Assembly: GCF_009727155.1 (NCBI RefSeq)
Contig: NZ_WNWM01000002.1
Location: 3,844,001 to 3,908,000, forward strand
DNA from: Pseudoduganella dura
Lineage (GTDB): Bacteria > Pseudomonadota > Gammaproteobacteria > Burkholderiales > Burkholderiaceae_D
Reading direction: 5' to 3'
DNA: 64,000 bases
Part shown: positions 1-10,105 of the stretch, piece by piece
How the letters are laid out: each line of letters begins with the position of its first letter
Numbering within the stretch: the stretch's first letter is position 1
Program-made: the position numbers and the translations under genes
The notes under the pieces: model-generated
Database searches by the model: none
The model's input: only the letters and a program-made list of their open reading frames with translations
Told to the model about the DNA's origin: nothing

Positions 1-2
1 CA

Positions 3-137
3 ATCGCCGGTGCGTGGAGAAACATGCCGCCGTCCTTTTCGAGGCGGTATGTCCTTCATCGATTTCTGGGAGACTTGCTGTGCCTGCGACTCGAGGGCGA
101 AGGTCAGGCCATGCTGCCGCTGGGAGGCCGGCGGTAA
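3..137 (+). CDS. C-terminal tail of a gene that starts before the window
   Basis: An open frame runs from the window edge to a TAA at 135-137, giving 45 residues that end LPLGGRR. Its third codon positions are GC-rich like the neighbours, and a terminator-like hairpin follows 18 bases later, which supports a real gene end. There is too little protein to name a family. It could also be a chance open frame. Confidence 0.3.
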   Translation: MAGAWRNMPPSFSRRYVLHRFLGDLLCLRLEGEGQAMLPLGGRR

Positions 138-154
138 TGCGGCCCGCAACTGCG

Positions 155-180
155 GTTGTGCCATGCTGGCACAACTGTTT
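155..180 (+). terminator. Hairpin, probable terminator of the left-edge gene
   Basis: GTTGTGCCA at 155-163 and TGGCACAAC at 167-175 form a perfect 9-bp stem with a 3-base loop, followed by TGTTT. The T-run is weak, so termination may be partial. Nothing else is recognisable between here and the gene end at 316. Confidence 0.4.
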
Positions 181-315
181 CACCTTACTGATGAGTTATC
201 GAAAGTTCGGGGCGCCAGTAGACTGCGGCATGGCTGGACCATCGCGGAGCTGGCTGGAGTGCCGATTGTCCGGTGGCGGGCAGTTGTTCCTGCCGCAGTG
301 ACCGGCGAGCAGGCT

Positions 316-1023
316 TCAGGCGGGGGACGGGATGTCATTGAAATACCCGGCCATCCGCAAGTTTTCACCTGCCGCTTTTTCTCGGGATGTCATCCACCTG
401 GTTGATCCGTCATGCGAACCGTTCACCATTTCCGGATCAAATTCGAGTAATCCCAGCACGTTGGCGATGACGATTGCCTGGGTACGCGTACTGGCGCCCA
501 ACTTGATCATCAGATTGCCAAGATGGATCTTCACCGTAACTTCCGCAATGCCCAGGGTGCGGGCAATCGATTTATTGCACAAGCCCTTGCCGAGAGAATG
601 CAGCACTTGGTGTTCCCGGCTTGTTAGTTTTTCGCGCCGCATTGCCGCGCGTGCTCGTCCGGAAATGCATCGGCTCAGGAACAACGCTTCGGATTGCAAT
701 TGCAGGATCGCTTCCGCAAGCTCGCCGGCGTCGCAATCCTGCGTCAGGATGCCGTGAATGCCGCCATCGACGGCATTCCTGATGTCCCATTCCCGTGTTC
801 GATTGGTCACGACGATGATTTTCAGGGCTTGGTCGCATGCCGCGCGGCGTTTTCCGGCGATTTGCATGCCATGGTCGTAGTCGGTGATGAGCGTCCCGCG
901 CGCGGAACAGCTCAATTGCGACTGGTCCAGGCTCACCAGTGGCAGATCGCAATTCGCCGCCAGCATGGCACTGATGCCGGCCTTGACGGTTGCTTCCTTG
1001 TGCGTGATGTAAATCATGGTCAT
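316..1023 (-). CDS. NarL/LuxR-type response regulator with a degenerate receiver
   Basis: A 235-residue transcription factor. The N-terminal ~120 residues resemble a CheY-like receiver: ITDYD carries the likely phospho-Asp and IIVVTN the conserved Ser/Thr strand. The usual Lys of the last strand is replaced (ILTQD instead of a LxKD motif), so phosphotransfer signalling may be altered. A LuxR/GerE helix-turn-helix follows (about 142-200), starting LTSREHQVL and containing NKSIARTLGIAEVTVKIHL. The ATG at 1023 is chosen because AAGAAGAGA lies just upstream; a longer frame to 1134 has no such site. It lies on the same strand as the kinase at 3461-6523 but is not contiguous with it, so partnership is only possible. 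Confidence 0.8.
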   Translation of the reverse strand: MTMIYITHKEATVKAGISAMLAANCDLPLVSLDQSQLSCSARGTLITDYDHGMQIAGKRRAACDQALKIIVVTNRTREWDIRNAVDGGIHGILTQDCDAGELAEAILQLQSEALFLSRCISGRARAAMRREKLTSREHQVLHSLGKGLCNKSIARTLGIAEVTVKIHLGNLMIKLGASTRTQAIVIANVLGLLEFDPEMVNGSHDGSTRWMTSREKAAGENLRMAGYFNDIPSPA

Positions 1024-1175
1024 CGTGATCTCTTCTTGTTCGAATGACGGCATTACCCGGATACGGTGGCAGTTTGCGCGCAAATGAATGTCGCTGAAGG
1101 GCCGATGCAATGATCTTAACAATGTGCTTTTCAATTTGAAATCAACGATATCGAATAACGGCGATTCAAAACTGT

Positions 1176-2102
1176 ATGAACACGGATTGGAATGACTTCA
1201 GGGTGTTTCTCGCGATCGCCCGCAGCGGGACCCTGAGCGAAGCCGCACGGCTCCTGGGCTCGTCGCAACCCACCGTGGGGCGCCGCCTGCAGGCACTCGA
1301 GCAAACCCTGGGCCACGCGCTGTTCCAGCGAACGACCGATGGCTACGTGCTCAGTAACGAGGGCGAGGCCATCCTTTGCGATATCGAGCGGATGGAAGAG
1401 CAGGCGACCGCGGTGGAGCGCAAGCTGGCGGGCGGCTTCAGCCTGGACGGCCTGGTGCGGGTATCGACCACCGAATGGTTCGGTGTACATGTCCTGGCGC
1501 CGATCTTCGCCAACGTCCGCATCCATCATCCCAATCTGTCGATCGAATTGATCACGGAAACCCGCTCGGTGAGCCTGACCCGGCGGGAAGCGGATATCAG
1601 TTTTCGGTTCAAGGAATTCGACGAACCGGACGTCATCCAGACCAGGGCGATCGCGATCGAATTTTCTGCCTACGCAAGTCGCGCATACCTCCGGCGGAAC
1701 GGCCATCCCGGCGCGGGGCAGGGGCCTGGTGGCACGACGAGCGAAGGTCACGGACATACCCTGGTCACGATGGACACGGGCTTCGGGAATCTGGCGGATG
1801 TGCCCTGGCTGCTTTCCCGGCTGCCGGAAGCGGTCGTCGGTCTGCGTGCCAACAGCCGCGATGTCCAGGCCAGGCTGTGTGCCGCGGGTGCCGGGATTGC
1901 CGTGCTGCCGCACCAGGTCGGGGCGACCGATCCCGGGCTCGTCATGCTGGACCTTGGCGAGCTTCCGCCCGGCCGGATCGTGTGGGCCGGCGTTCACAAG
2001 GATATGCGGCGTTCCCCGCGCATACGAGCGCTGTTGAGTGCGACGCTGGACGCGCTCGCCGCGCAACAGCTTGCCACTGTGCCGATCGCTTCCATGCCCT
2101 GA
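1176..2102 (+). CDS. LysR-family transcriptional regulator
   Basis: A 308-residue LysR-type regulator. The winged helix-turn-helix occupies about residues 5-63 (LSEAARLLGSSQPTVGRRLQ), followed by the linker helix and a substrate-binding domain to the end. It is divergent from the LuxR-type gene at 1023 across a 150-bp gap that probably holds both promoters. The target is unknown; in this family it is usually a divergent or neighbouring gene. Length and domain order are normal. Confidence 0.88.
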   Translation: MNTDWNDFRVFLAIARSGTLSEAARLLGSSQPTVGRRLQALEQTLGHALFQRTTDGYVLSNEGEAILCDIERMEEQATAVERKLAGGFSLDGLVRVSTTEWFGVHVLAPIFANVRIHHPNLSIELITETRSVSLTRREADISFRFKEFDEPDVIQTRAIAIEFSAYASRAYLRRNGHPGAGQGPGGTTSEGHGHTLVTMDTGFGNLADVPWLLSRLPEAVVGLRANSRDVQARLCAAGAGIAVLPHQVGATDPGLVMLDLGELPPGRIVWAGVHKDMRRSPRIRALLSATLDALAAQQLATVPIASMP

Positions 2103-2257
2103 CCGGCAATCCGGGCCGGACTAATACGTCCGCATGATTACGGGCGCCCGTCGAACGCGCGATACTGACGGCATTCCGCAGACGCATCGGCGCCAGGCGC
2201 CAGGCAAGATGCGTTTCTCCAGCTGTTTCACCATCCTCGGCAGGTTATGGAAAGCAC

Positions 2258-3439
2258 ATGAGAACCCCGTCCTCGACCCTCAAGATCGGCCATTGCCTGC
2301 CCTTGACCGGCAGTGCCGCCAGGGTTGGACGTTCCGCACAACTGGCATGCCGGACCTGGTGCGATGACGTGAATGCCCGAGGCGGACTACTCGGGGGCCG
2401 CGTGGAAATCGTTTGTCATGACACACAATCGGATGTCGGCAACATCGCCGGATTGTATCGGCGGTTGATGGACGAGGACGGAGCCGGCCTGTTATTGGCG
2501 CAGGGTGCGGCCGCTGTCGTCGCGGCCCTGCCGCTCGTCGCGCACAGGGAGTGCTTCCTGCTGAGTTTGCGCGAACACGGACATCCCGCAAGTTTCGCCT
2601 ACGATGGTCATTTCAGCCTTGTCCATGCTGCATACGACCGGAACGCGGCCTTGACGGAAGGGTTCTTCGAGCTCGCCTCCGCGCAGGAACCCCGGCCCAG
2701 AACGGTCGGTTTCCTTTCGGCGGATGCGGGATTTGCGCGCGACCCGATCCGGGCGGCCAAGGCGACGGCGGCGAAGTTCGGCCTCGATATCGTCCACGAG
2801 GCGACCTATCCCATGATGTCGACGGATTTCCGCGCTCACGTGGCGGCCGTCGCCCGGGCCGGCTGCGATGTGCTCGTGATGTGTTCGTACCTGGACGATG
2901 GGATGGGACTGGTGGAGGCTGTCCGCGCATGCGGTGTGCCGGTCAAGATGGCGGGCGGCGTCATGGTCGGCTTTGCGCATGCCACGGTGCGGCAAGCGCT
3001 TGGGCCGGCGCTGGCGGGGTTCGTCAACTGTACGCACATCGCGCCGGCGAAAACGGCGTTGCCGGCGCCGCTAGAGCGGGCGCTGGGTACATCGGCGAGC
3101 CACGTTTCGCCGGACGAAAGTGGAGCGCATTGCGGCGACAGCGCGTTCCTCGCGTATCTGCAGCTCCAGGTGATCGAGCAGGCAGTCCGCCATGCGGGCG
3201 ACATCGACAAGAAGGGCCTTGCGACGTATGTGCGGAGCGCGGTGTTCGACACGCTGGCCGGTGGCGTCAGATTCGACCACCGTGGAGAATGGCGGCAGGC
3301 GAGGGCCTGTCTGGTCCAGTACCAGCCTCCGGCCGACGGCTCGAGGACACAAGTCGAGATCATTATCGCGCCGGCGGAGCTGGCCACTGGAAATCTCATG
3401 TATCCCTTTTCGGAAAGGCATCGCTGGCAGGACCAGTGA
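2258..3439 (+). CDS. Type I periplasmic-binding-like protein (AmiC/UrtA family), no signal peptide
   Basis: A 393-residue protein. The start LKIGHCLPLTGSAARVG, then ARGGLLGGRVEIVCHDTQSD and ADAGFARDPIRAAKATAAKF, match the Leu/amide/urea-binding type I fold (AmiC, UrtA, FmdD). Those families sense or deliver amides, urea or branched amino acids. No signal peptide is visible before the first strand, so it may be a cytosolic sensor like AmiC rather than a transporter part; no permease or ATPase gene is nearby. GGAAAG sits close upstream of the ATG. It converges on the kinase ending at 3461 with only 21 bases between. The ligand cannot be read from sequence. Confidence 0.7.
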   Translation: MRTPSSTLKIGHCLPLTGSAARVGRSAQLACRTWCDDVNARGGLLGGRVEIVCHDTQSDVGNIAGLYRRLMDEDGAGLLLAQGAAAVVAALPLVAHRECFLLSLREHGHPASFAYDGHFSLVHAAYDRNAALTEGFFELASAQEPRPRTVGFLSADAGFARDPIRAAKATAAKFGLDIVHEATYPMMSTDFRAHVAAVARAGCDVLVMCSYLDDGMGLVEAVRACGVPVKMAGGVMVGFAHATVRQALGPALAGFVNCTHIAPAKTALPAPLERALGTSASHVSPDESGAHCGDSAFLAYLQLQVIEQAVRHAGDIDKKGLATYVRSAVFDTLAGGVRFDHRGEWRQARACLVQYQPPADGSRTQVEIIIAPAELATGNLMYPFSERHRWQDQ

Positions 3440-3460
3440 ACATGGCCCGTGCGGGCATGT

Positions 3461-6400
3461 TCACCGGCCCGCGCGCCATCCCAGGCGTTGGGAAAGCATG
3501 CGCAGCCGTATCCACGGCCCGGAAGCATCCGGTTCCCGATACACGCGATGGGCCGGCAAGCGGACGATGACTTGCGTGCCTTTGGGCTCCCGCTGCCGCA
3601 ATTCGATGGCGCCTCCGAGGGCCTTGGCACGCTCATGCATTCCAGCCACACCCCAATGCCCCTTCCTGCCGGCGTTGCGCAGGACGTCGTCGGGGATGCC
3701 GACGCCGTCATCCCTGATCGCCATGACGAAATGATGGCGACCGTGGGTGATTTCGATGTCGACGTGTTCGGCGGCCGCATGACGGTAAGCGTTGAACAGC
3801 GCTTCGCGGCCGATACCGTAAATGGCCTGGCTGGCGGTCGCGTTGACGGGCTTTTCGACCCCGGTAACGCTGAGTTTGAACCGGGGTCCGAGGTCTTCCG
3901 CCAACGATCGGCCGAACTCGCCAAGGCTCTTGGCGAGATCGCACTCCTGGTCCGACGTAGTGCGCAGGTCCAGCAGCTCCTGCCTGCCCTGGTCTATTAC
4001 TGCGCCCGCCTGGTCGAGTATCGGCGCGATGAGACGGCGTGTGTCGCAGTCCGGAGGAAGCCGCTTTGCCACCCCCTGGAAGCGCAGGATCACTCCCTGC
4101 ATGCTCTGCAGCAGGGTATCGTGCAGCGCCTGTGCGATGCGTTCCCGTTCGGCCAGCCGTTCCCGCATCCGTTCGCGGTAACGCACGGCGAGCCGGCGGG
4201 TTCGCCAATAGAAGATGCCGACAACCGCGCCGAGGAGCGCCACGCCGCAGAGGCCCCGGAACCACATTGTCTGGGTTGCCCGTGGTTCGATCTGGAATGA
4301 CAGGGAGGCGCCTTCCCGGTTCCATACGCCGTCATTGTTCGCGGCAATGACCCGGAAGCGGTAGGCGCCAGGGCCCAGGTTCGTGTAGTATGCCGAGCGC
4401 CGGCCATCGCTCTCGCGCCACGCGATATCGACGCCATCGAGCCGGTACTGGAAGCGCATCCGCTCCGGCTCCTGGTAAGACAGCGCTGAAAAATCCATCG
4501 ACAGCATCCGGGTGCCGGCCGGCAGCCGCATGCCCTCGGCAACGGCATGATTGTCGGCGCCGGATTTCATGCCGGTGATCACGACCGGGGGCACAAGCGG
4601 ATTGTGGATCAGCTTCGCGGGATTCAGGCCGTATACGCCACCCGTGGTCGAGAACCACAGGGTGCCATCCTCGCTACGTACGGCCGATGGCACGGGGAGA
4701 ATAGGGCTCGTCGAGCCGACGACGCCATCGCGATGATCGAGCCGGTTGAACCGCACCCGGTAGGCGGGGTCGCGCAGCGCTTTCAGGAGCTCCGCCGGCG
4801 CAATGCTGGAGATGCCATCGCTACCGTTGATCCATAGCGAACCGTCCCGGGCGAACACCATGCCGGTAATGCCGGTAATGCCGGTAAAGGGTTCGCCCGC
4901 CCATCCTTCCACGGGGTTGAAGCGCCTGCCGTCGAAGTATGCCAGTCCATTTTCCCCGCCCACCCATGCGCCATCGCGCATTGGCAGCATGTGCATGACA
5001 GTCCCGACACCGAGTCCCTCCGCCCGGCCGTACTCCCTGAGCTGGCCGCCTTCCAGGACTGCAAGCCGGTTGTTCACGGAACCGAACCAAACCCGGCCCT
5101 GGCTGTCGGTGGCAAGCGCGGAAGCGGGAAATTTCTTCAGCCCGGGAACGCCACCGCCTGCCTTCAGTTGGCCGGCGCGCAAGGTGTACAGGCCGGCACG
5201 TCCCATGCTGACCCACAGCGTCCCGGCTTTGTCCTGCGCCAGTGCGTAAACAGCGGTTGCCCTGATTTCAGGGAATGCTTGAATGCGTTGCAGTCCCTGG
5301 TTCCCGGCCATCCATAATTGACTGCCAGCCCCTCCGACCCAGACCGTCCCGTCGGGCGCACGGTGCAAAGCGGTGATGGTGTCGGCGTACGCCGGCCTCG
5401 CGGTAAACGGCCGGGCGGGACTGCCTGGGCCGGCCACGAACGAATAGTCGACCCAGGCGCTGCTTCCCGGTCCGGCCGCGATCGGCCGGGCACTGAAGTG
5501 CTTGTAGGCGGGAAGCGCCACTGCCCGCAAGCGCGGCAGCCTGAAACGGTCGAGGCCATTCTCGGTTGCCAGCCAGATATTGTGTTCACGGTCTTCGAAC
5601 AGGACCGACGGCGACCTGCCGCTCATGCCCTGGTCGGTGCGAAAACGCTGGGCCGGCGTCCCCGTCGACGTATTGCCGAGCCTTACAATGCCTTCCGGGT
5701 TGGTGACCCATGCATAGCCTTCGTGATCGAACGCCAGTTCCTGGAACGCCTGGTCGGTACGCCACGCGAGCGCGGGACCCTGTTCAGGTGCCGAGAGCAT
5801 GTGGATACCTGGATTTTCAATATCGGTGGTCCAGATACTGCCGTCGGGATGCTCCGCCAGCCCGCCGGCACCCTTCAATTTCATCCGTAGATCGAACGCG
5901 GCGGCGCCATTTTGCAGAGCATGAACTTCGGTGGCTGTGCGAATCCACAAAACGCCGCGGCGGTCGAGGAGGATCGACAGGATCGGCACCGCCGGCGCCT
6001 TGAGGGAAGGCGCCGGCCGATGCCAGTGGAAATCAGGGCCGAGGTAATGCAATCCCCGACCAGTCGCCAGCCAGATGCGTCCCGAAGCGTCTTGTGTCGC
6101 GTCGAATACGGTGCCGGCCGGCGTGTCGGGACTGTCCAGCCGGAAGTGCCGCATGAGGCCATGGCGCATCAGGCTGACACCACCGTACTTGTACCCGATC
6201 CACAGCGTACCGTCCTGCAGCAGTCCGATTCCGGATATTCCGGCCGACAGGGGCGCTTCGGGTCCCGTGGCGCGCAGGAAGCGAACACCGTCGAACTTGT
6301 ACAGGCCCGACGAGCTGCCGAGCCACAGCCAGCCGTCCGGCGTCTGCGCGATCCGGGTGATGCCGGTGGGCGCGCCTTCACGGGCCGTCCAGCTGGTGTG

Positions 6401-6523
6401 CAACAGGTCGATCTGCGACACCATCGGCGCGTCGGCGCGAGGCGGCGATGGCATCGGTGCGCCGTGCGTTGGCGTCCCGATTACCACCGAGGCCATGAAC
6501 AGCCAGGCCTTGGAACGGTTCAT
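3461..6523 (-). CDS. Two-component-propeller sensor histidine kinase (HisKA_3)
   Basis: 1020 residues. A signal peptide (residues 1-22) is followed by a long periplasmic part with repeated W-x-G/T-x-x-G-L blades (reg_prop propeller repeats, about 40-680), then a Y_Y_Y-type domain (about 680-750), one membrane span (about 752-772), a HisKA_3 dimerisation domain with the phospho-His in AQALHDTLLQ (about 794) and an HATPase with IRDDGVGIPDD (about 897-1000). This layout is typical of periplasmic-ligand sensors that phosphorylate NarL/LuxR-type regulators. No receiver is fused and none is adjacent; the nearest LuxR-type candidate is 316-1023. It begins 19 bases after the SDR stop, so it is probably co-transcribed with the oxidoreductase genes. 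Confidence 0.85.
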   Translation of the reverse strand: MNRSKAWLFMASVVIGTPTHGAPMPSPPRADAPMVSQIDLLHTSWTAREGAPTGITRIAQTPDGWLWLGSSSGLYKFDGVRFLRATGPEAPLSAGISGIGLLQDGTLWIGYKYGGVSLMRHGLMRHFRLDSPDTPAGTVFDATQDASGRIWLATGRGLHYLGPDFHWHRPAPSLKAPAVPILSILLDRRGVLWIRTATEVHALQNGAAAFDLRMKLKGAGGLAEHPDGSIWTTDIENPGIHMLSAPEQGPALAWRTDQAFQELAFDHEGYAWVTNPEGIVRLGNTSTGTPAQRFRTDQGMSGRSPSVLFEDREHNIWLATENGLDRFRLPRLRAVALPAYKHFSARPIAAGPGSSAWVDYSFVAGPGSPARPFTARPAYADTITALHRAPDGTVWVGGAGSQLWMAGNQGLQRIQAFPEIRATAVYALAQDKAGTLWVSMGRAGLYTLRAGQLKAGGGVPGLKKFPASALATDSQGRVWFGSVNNRLAVLEGGQLREYGRAEGLGVGTVMHMLPMRDGAWVGGENGLAYFDGRRFNPVEGWAGEPFTGITGITGMVFARDGSLWINGSDGISSIAPAELLKALRDPAYRVRFNRLDHRDGVVGSTSPILPVPSAVRSEDGTLWFSTTGGVYGLNPAKLIHNPLVPPVVITGMKSGADNHAVAEGMRLPAGTRMLSMDFSALSYQEPERMRFQYRLDGVDIAWRESDGRRSAYYTNLGPGAYRFRVIAANNDGVWNREGASLSFQIEPRATQTMWFRGLCGVALLGAVVGIFYWRTRRLAVRYRERMRERLAERERIAQALHDTLLQSMQGVILRFQGVAKRLPPDCDTRRLIAPILDQAGAVIDQGRQELLDLRTTSDQECDLAKSLGEFGRSLAEDLGPRFKLSVTGVEKPVNATASQAIYGIGREALFNAYRHAAAEHVDIEITHGRHHFVMAIRDDGVGIPDDVLRNAGRKGHWGVAGMHERAKALGGAIELRQREPKGTQVIVRLPAHRVYREPDASGPWIRLRMLSQRLGWRAGR

Positions 6524-6542
6524 GGTCTGCTGCAGCGGGTTT

Positions 6543-7274
6543 TCACAGCTGCGCCAGTCCGCCGTCCACGAACAGTTCGATGCCGGTCACAAAGCTGCTG
6601 TCGTCCGTGGCCAGGTAGCGAATGGCATTCGCCACATCGGCGGGCGTGGCCATGCGGCCCAGCGGGATCATGCTCTTCAGGGAATCGCGCAGCGCGGCGT
6701 TTGCGAACTGGTCGAAGCCGGGCGTCTGCACCGGTCCGGGGCTCACCACGTTCACGCGGATGCGCCGGTCCTTCAGCTCCGCCGCCCAGGAGCGGGCGAA
6801 CGACCGCACGCTCGCCTTGGTGGCGTTGTAGACCGAAAAGCCGGCAAACCCCTTGGAACCGCCGATCGAACCGAGCAACACGATCGAGGCGCCATCGCGC
6901 AGCAGGGGCAACGCTTTCTGCACCGTGAACAGGACACCACGCACGTTGAGGTCGAACGCCTTGTCGAACGAGGCTTCGGTGACCTCGGCCAGGGATTCCA
7001 TTTCATAGATGCCCGCGTTGGCAACGATCACGTCGAGCTGACCTGCGTCCTTGCGAATCGCGGCGATCATCCGATCGAGGTCGGCCAGGTTGGCCGCATC
7101 GGCCTGGATGGCCGTCGCATGCGCGCCGATCTCCTCGATGGCGGCGCCGAGTTCAGCCTGGCGGCGGCCGGTAATGAATACGTGCGCGCCTTCGGTAACC
7201 AGTGCCTTGGCGGTCGCCAGTCCGATGCCGGCGCTGCCGCCGGTCACCAGGGCAAACTTGCCTTTCAATTTCAT
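6543..7274 (-). CDS. SDR-family oxidoreductase
   Basis: 243 residues, a classical short-chain dehydrogenase/reductase. The cofactor loop TGGSAGIG lies near residues 11-18, NAG at about 83, and the catalytic set is Ser in GSIGG and Tyr/Lys in YNATK. The C-terminus ends ELFVDGGLAQL. The ATG at 7274 overlaps the stop of the molybdopterin gene (ATGA at 7271-7274), so translation is coupled. The substrate cannot be predicted. Confidence 0.87.
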   Translation of the reverse strand: MKLKGKFALVTGGSAGIGLATAKALVTEGAHVFITGRRQAELGAAIEEIGAHATAIQADAANLADLDRMIAAIRKDAGQLDVIVANAGIYEMESLAEVTEASFDKAFDLNVRGVLFTVQKALPLLRDGASIVLLGSIGGSKGFAGFSVYNATKASVRSFARSWAAELKDRRIRVNVVSPGPVQTPGFDQFANAALRDSLKSMIPLGRMATPADVANAIRYLATDDSSFVTGIELFVDGGLAQL

Positions 7275-9412
7275 GTTGTACCTTTCGATGTTGCGAGTTG
7301 GTCGGCGATCGGCAAGGTGCGGATGCGCTTGCCGGTCAACCGGAAGATGGCATTGCATACGGCGGGCGCGATGCCGGGCGCCCCGCCTTCGCCCATGCCT
7401 TCGAAGGGCGCACCGCTCTCGATGATTTCGGTGGTGAAAGCGGGGCTTTCCGACAGGCGGACGACCCGATAGTCGTGGAAATTGCTTTGCTGGACCCGCC
7501 CTTCGCTGATCGAGATCTTGCCGAACAGCGCGGCCGACAGCCCCCAGATCGCCGCGCCTTCCATCTGCGCGCGCGCCGTGTCCGGATTGATCACCTTGCC
7601 GGGATCGGCGACGGTGCAGATCCGGTGGACGACGACCTGCCCATCGACGACCGACACTTCGGCGCTCTGGCCGACGAGGCAGTCGAGATGCTTGTGGCTG
7701 ATGGCCAGGCCGATGGCGCGCTTGCCCGGCAACGGCTTGCCCCAGCCACTGATGGCGGCAAGACGGTCCAGCACCGCCAGTGCCCGCGGATCGCTCGTCA
7801 GCAGCCGGCGCCGGAACTGGTACGGGTCGGTTCCCGTCCTGGCGGCCAGCTCGTCGACGAAGCTTTCGATCGCGAAGACGGTCTGCGACGCACCGACGGA
7901 GCGCCACATTCCCGTCGGAACCGGGGTTTCGCTGCGCACCCAGCGGCCGTCCTGGTGCGGGAAACCGTACAGCGAAAAGATGTTGTCGGTGACGACCGAG
8001 TCGAATTCGCCCATGAAATCCGGGAACGTGCGGGGCAGGATGGTCGGCGTGGCCTGCTTGTGGCGCAATGCGACGACCTCCTTGCCGTTCAACCCGGCGG
8101 ACATTTCCGACACTCCGGCAGGGCGGTAGTAATCGTGCTGCGTATCTTCCTCGCGGGTCCAGACCAGCTTCACGGGCCGGCCGGGAAACCGCTTCGCCAC
8201 CAGGACTGCCTGGGCGACAAAATCGGCCTCCTGGCGCCGGCCGAAGCCGCCGCCACCCGGCACGGGGTGGATCGTGACGGCCTGTGGAGGAAGTCCGAGC
8301 AGCGATGCCGCGACCTCGCGTGCCTTGTCCGGCCGCTGCGAACCCACCCATACATCGCAGGTCGCGTCGCGCACCCTGGCCACGCAGGACATCGGTTCCA
8401 TCGTCGCATGGGCCAGGAATGGCACTTCGTAGCGCGCGGAGACTTTTTCCTTGGCGGCTGCAATGGCCTGGGCGGGTGCGCCGACGGCTTTCACCAGGAC
8501 GCCGTCGCTGCCATCCAGGTCGCGCCAGAACTGCGCACTGATCGATTTGTCGTCCACCTGGACATGCTTGCCCGCATCCCATTCCGCAGCCAGCGTGTCG
8601 CGGGCACGTCGCGCGGTCCACCAGCGATCGGCCACGATGGCGACGCCGTCGGGCAGGTCGCAGACGCCCCTGATGCCCTTGTGCTTCAAGACCTCGGCAC
8701 GCGCGTCGCGCACCAGTGTGCCGCCGAAGACGGGGGACGCCACCACGGTCGCGTACAGCATGTCGGGCAGGCGCACATCGATCGCGAATTGCGCCGTGCC
8801 ATTCACCTTGGCCGGGATATCGAGGCGCCGGACCGGCGTCCTGACCAGGTTCGTGCCCTTGCGCGACGCCTTGCTGATCGTCCCGGGGACAGGTTCGACC
8901 GCGGCGCGGGAAGCGAGCTCGCCATACGCCAGCGACCTGCCGCTTTTCGCATGGACTACCTTGCCCGTGTCGGTGCCGCATTCGTCCACCGGCACTTTCC
9001 ACTGCCGCGCGGCGGCAGCGATCAACATGGCGCGCGCCGTGGCGCCGGCATCACGGTACAAGTCATGGAAGCCGGATACCCCGGTGCTGGCGCCGGTCAG
9101 CTGGGTTTTCAGGATCGGGCTGTTGAACTGCGGGGCCACGGGCGCGAGCTCGAATCGCACCAGTTGCCAATCGGCGTCCAGGGCATCGGCAACCACCATC
9201 GGCAGCGCCGTGGACGTGCCCTGACCGATTTCGGCAACCGGGGAAATGACGGTGACGATGCCGTCCGGCGCGATCCGGAGGTAGTTCAGCGTGAGCGTCG
9301 TCTTGTTATCGGCCGCCGTGCTGCCATCGCTGAATGCCAGCACATAAGCACCGGCACTGAGCATGGCCGCCGCCTTGATGAACGAGCGCCTGCCGAACTG
9401 GCCGGCGCTCAT
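7271..9412 (-). CDS. Molybdopterin-binding hydroxylase large subunit (isoquinoline 1-oxidoreductase beta type)
   Basis: 713 residues, xanthine-oxidase superfamily, in the IorB-like subgroup whose order is permuted relative to classical XdhB. A twin-arginine signal (GRRSFIKAA, residues 7-15) sends the folded cofactor protein to the periplasm. Motifs include [16 protein letters not shown] near the N-terminus, [17 protein letters not shown] centrally and [17 protein letters not shown] near the end, the last forming the active-site Glu region. It is coupled by ATGA overlaps to the 2Fe-2S subunit upstream and the SDR downstream. The family hydroxylates N-heterocycles or oxidises aldehydes; the substrate here is unknown. 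Confidence 0.86.
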   Translation of the reverse strand: MSAGQFGRRSFIKAAAMLSAGAYVLAFSDGSTAADNKTTLTLNYLRIAPDGIVTVISPVAEIGQGTSTALPMVVADALDADWQLVRFELAPVAPQFNSPILKTQLTGASTGVSGFHDLYRDAGATARAMLIAAAARQWKVPVDECGTDTGKVVHAKSGRSLAYGELASRAAVEPVPGTISKASRKGTNLVRTPVRRLDIPAKVNGTAQFAIDVRLPDMLYATVVASPVFGGTLVRDARAEVLKHKGIRGVCDLPDGVAIVADRWWTARRARDTLAAEWDAGKHVQVDDKSISAQFWRDLDGSDGVLVKAVGAPAQAIAAAKEKVSARYEVPFLAHATMEPMSCVARVRDATCDVWVGSQRPDKAREVAASLLGLPPQAVTIHPVPGGGGFGRRQEADFVAQAVLVAKRFPGRPVKLVWTREEDTQHDYYRPAGVSEMSAGLNGKEVVALRHKQATPTILPRTFPDFMGEFDSVVTDNIFSLYGFPHQDGRWVRSETPVPTGMWRSVGASQTVFAIESFVDELAARTGTDPYQFRRRLLTSDPRALAVLDRLAAISGWGKPLPGKRAIGLAISHKHLDCLVGQSAEVSVVDGQVVVHRICTVADPGKVINPDTARAQMEGAAIWGLSAALFGKISISEGRVQQSNFHDYRVVRLSESPAFTTEIIESGAPFEGMGEGGAPGIAPAVCNAIFRLTGKRIRTLPIADQLATSKGTT

Positions 9413-9879
9413 GCCGGCACCTTCTTGAGGTCGAGCGTACGGGCTTCCTGCAAGGCCGCCTTGACCCGCGGGTAGGTGCCACAGCGGCAGATGTTGGTCA
9501 TCGCCGCGTCGATCTGCTCGTCGGTCGGCTTCGGCGTCTCGGCCAGCAGGGAAGCCGCCGCCATCAGCATGCCGGACTGGCAATAGCCGCATTGGGGCAC
9601 CTGGTGCTTGATCCACAGCATCTGGAGCGTGTGAGGCTTATCCTTTGGCGCCAGGCCTTCGATGGTAGTGATCTTCCTGCCGACGGCCGCTTCCACAGGG
9701 AGAACGCAGCAGCGGGTCGCCACGCCATCCAGGTGCACGGTGCAGGCGCCGCACAGCGCGAGGCCGCAACCGTACTTCGTGCCGGTGAGGCCCAGTTCAT
9801 CGCGCAGCACCCAGAGCAATGGGGTGTCGCCCTCCGTGTCGACCGCCATCGGGCGGCCATTGACTTCTAGCGTAATCAA
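9409..9879 (-). CDS. (2Fe-2S)-binding small subunit of the molybdenum hydroxylase
   Basis: 156 residues. A plant-type ferredoxin domain carries [15 protein letters not shown], then a C-terminal helical 2Fe-2S domain carries CGYCQSGML and [11 protein letters not shown]. These bind the two clusters that carry electrons from the molybdenum centre. The length and motif order match IorA-type alpha subunits. No FAD subunit is present, so electrons probably leave through a cytochrome; a class I cytochrome c gene lies just upstream at 10106-10417. It is the first gene of the coupled cluster. Confidence 0.88.
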   Translation of the reverse strand: MITLEVNGRPMAVDTEGDTPLLWVLRDELGLTGTKYGCGLALCGACTVHLDGVATRCCVLPVEAAVGRKITTIEGLAPKDKPHTLQMLWIKHQVPQCGYCQSGMLMAAASLLAETPKPTDEQIDAAMTNICRCGTYPRVKAALQEARTLDLKKVPA

Positions 9880-10060
9880 AATGTTCTCCTTCGCTGGTAA
9901 CAGCTGTTCGCGCGGCCTGCCGTGCCGGTTCCCGGCAGGGCGCCTGACCCGTACTCCTTATCGGTGCGAACGTTACAAGTCATCAACATCGCCAGCAAGA
10001 CAGTCGGGGGTTGAATCAGTAGTGCCGTTTCGGCACAAATGCGTCGGGCAAACTGCGGGC

Positions 10061-10087
10061 GAAAAAAAAGCCGGGCCGGGGCCCGGC
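10061..10087 (-). terminator. Rho-independent terminator of the cytochrome c gene
   Basis: GCCGGGC (10070-10076) pairs with GCCCGGC (10081-10087) around a 4-base loop, with eight A on the plus strand at 10062-10069 giving a U-run on the minus strand. It lies 19 bases after the cytochrome c stop. A smaller hairpin, GTGCCG-TTT-CGGCAC at 10022-10036, lies upstream of the 2Fe-2S gene and may be regulatory. Confidence 0.85.
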
Positions 10088-10105
10088 CAGGTTCGGCACG
10101 AGAAA

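Noticed and set aside
7202..9475. 757-residue open frame on the plus strand
   Set aside because: It lies opposite the molybdopterin subunit gene; open only because of high GC, with no family motifs.
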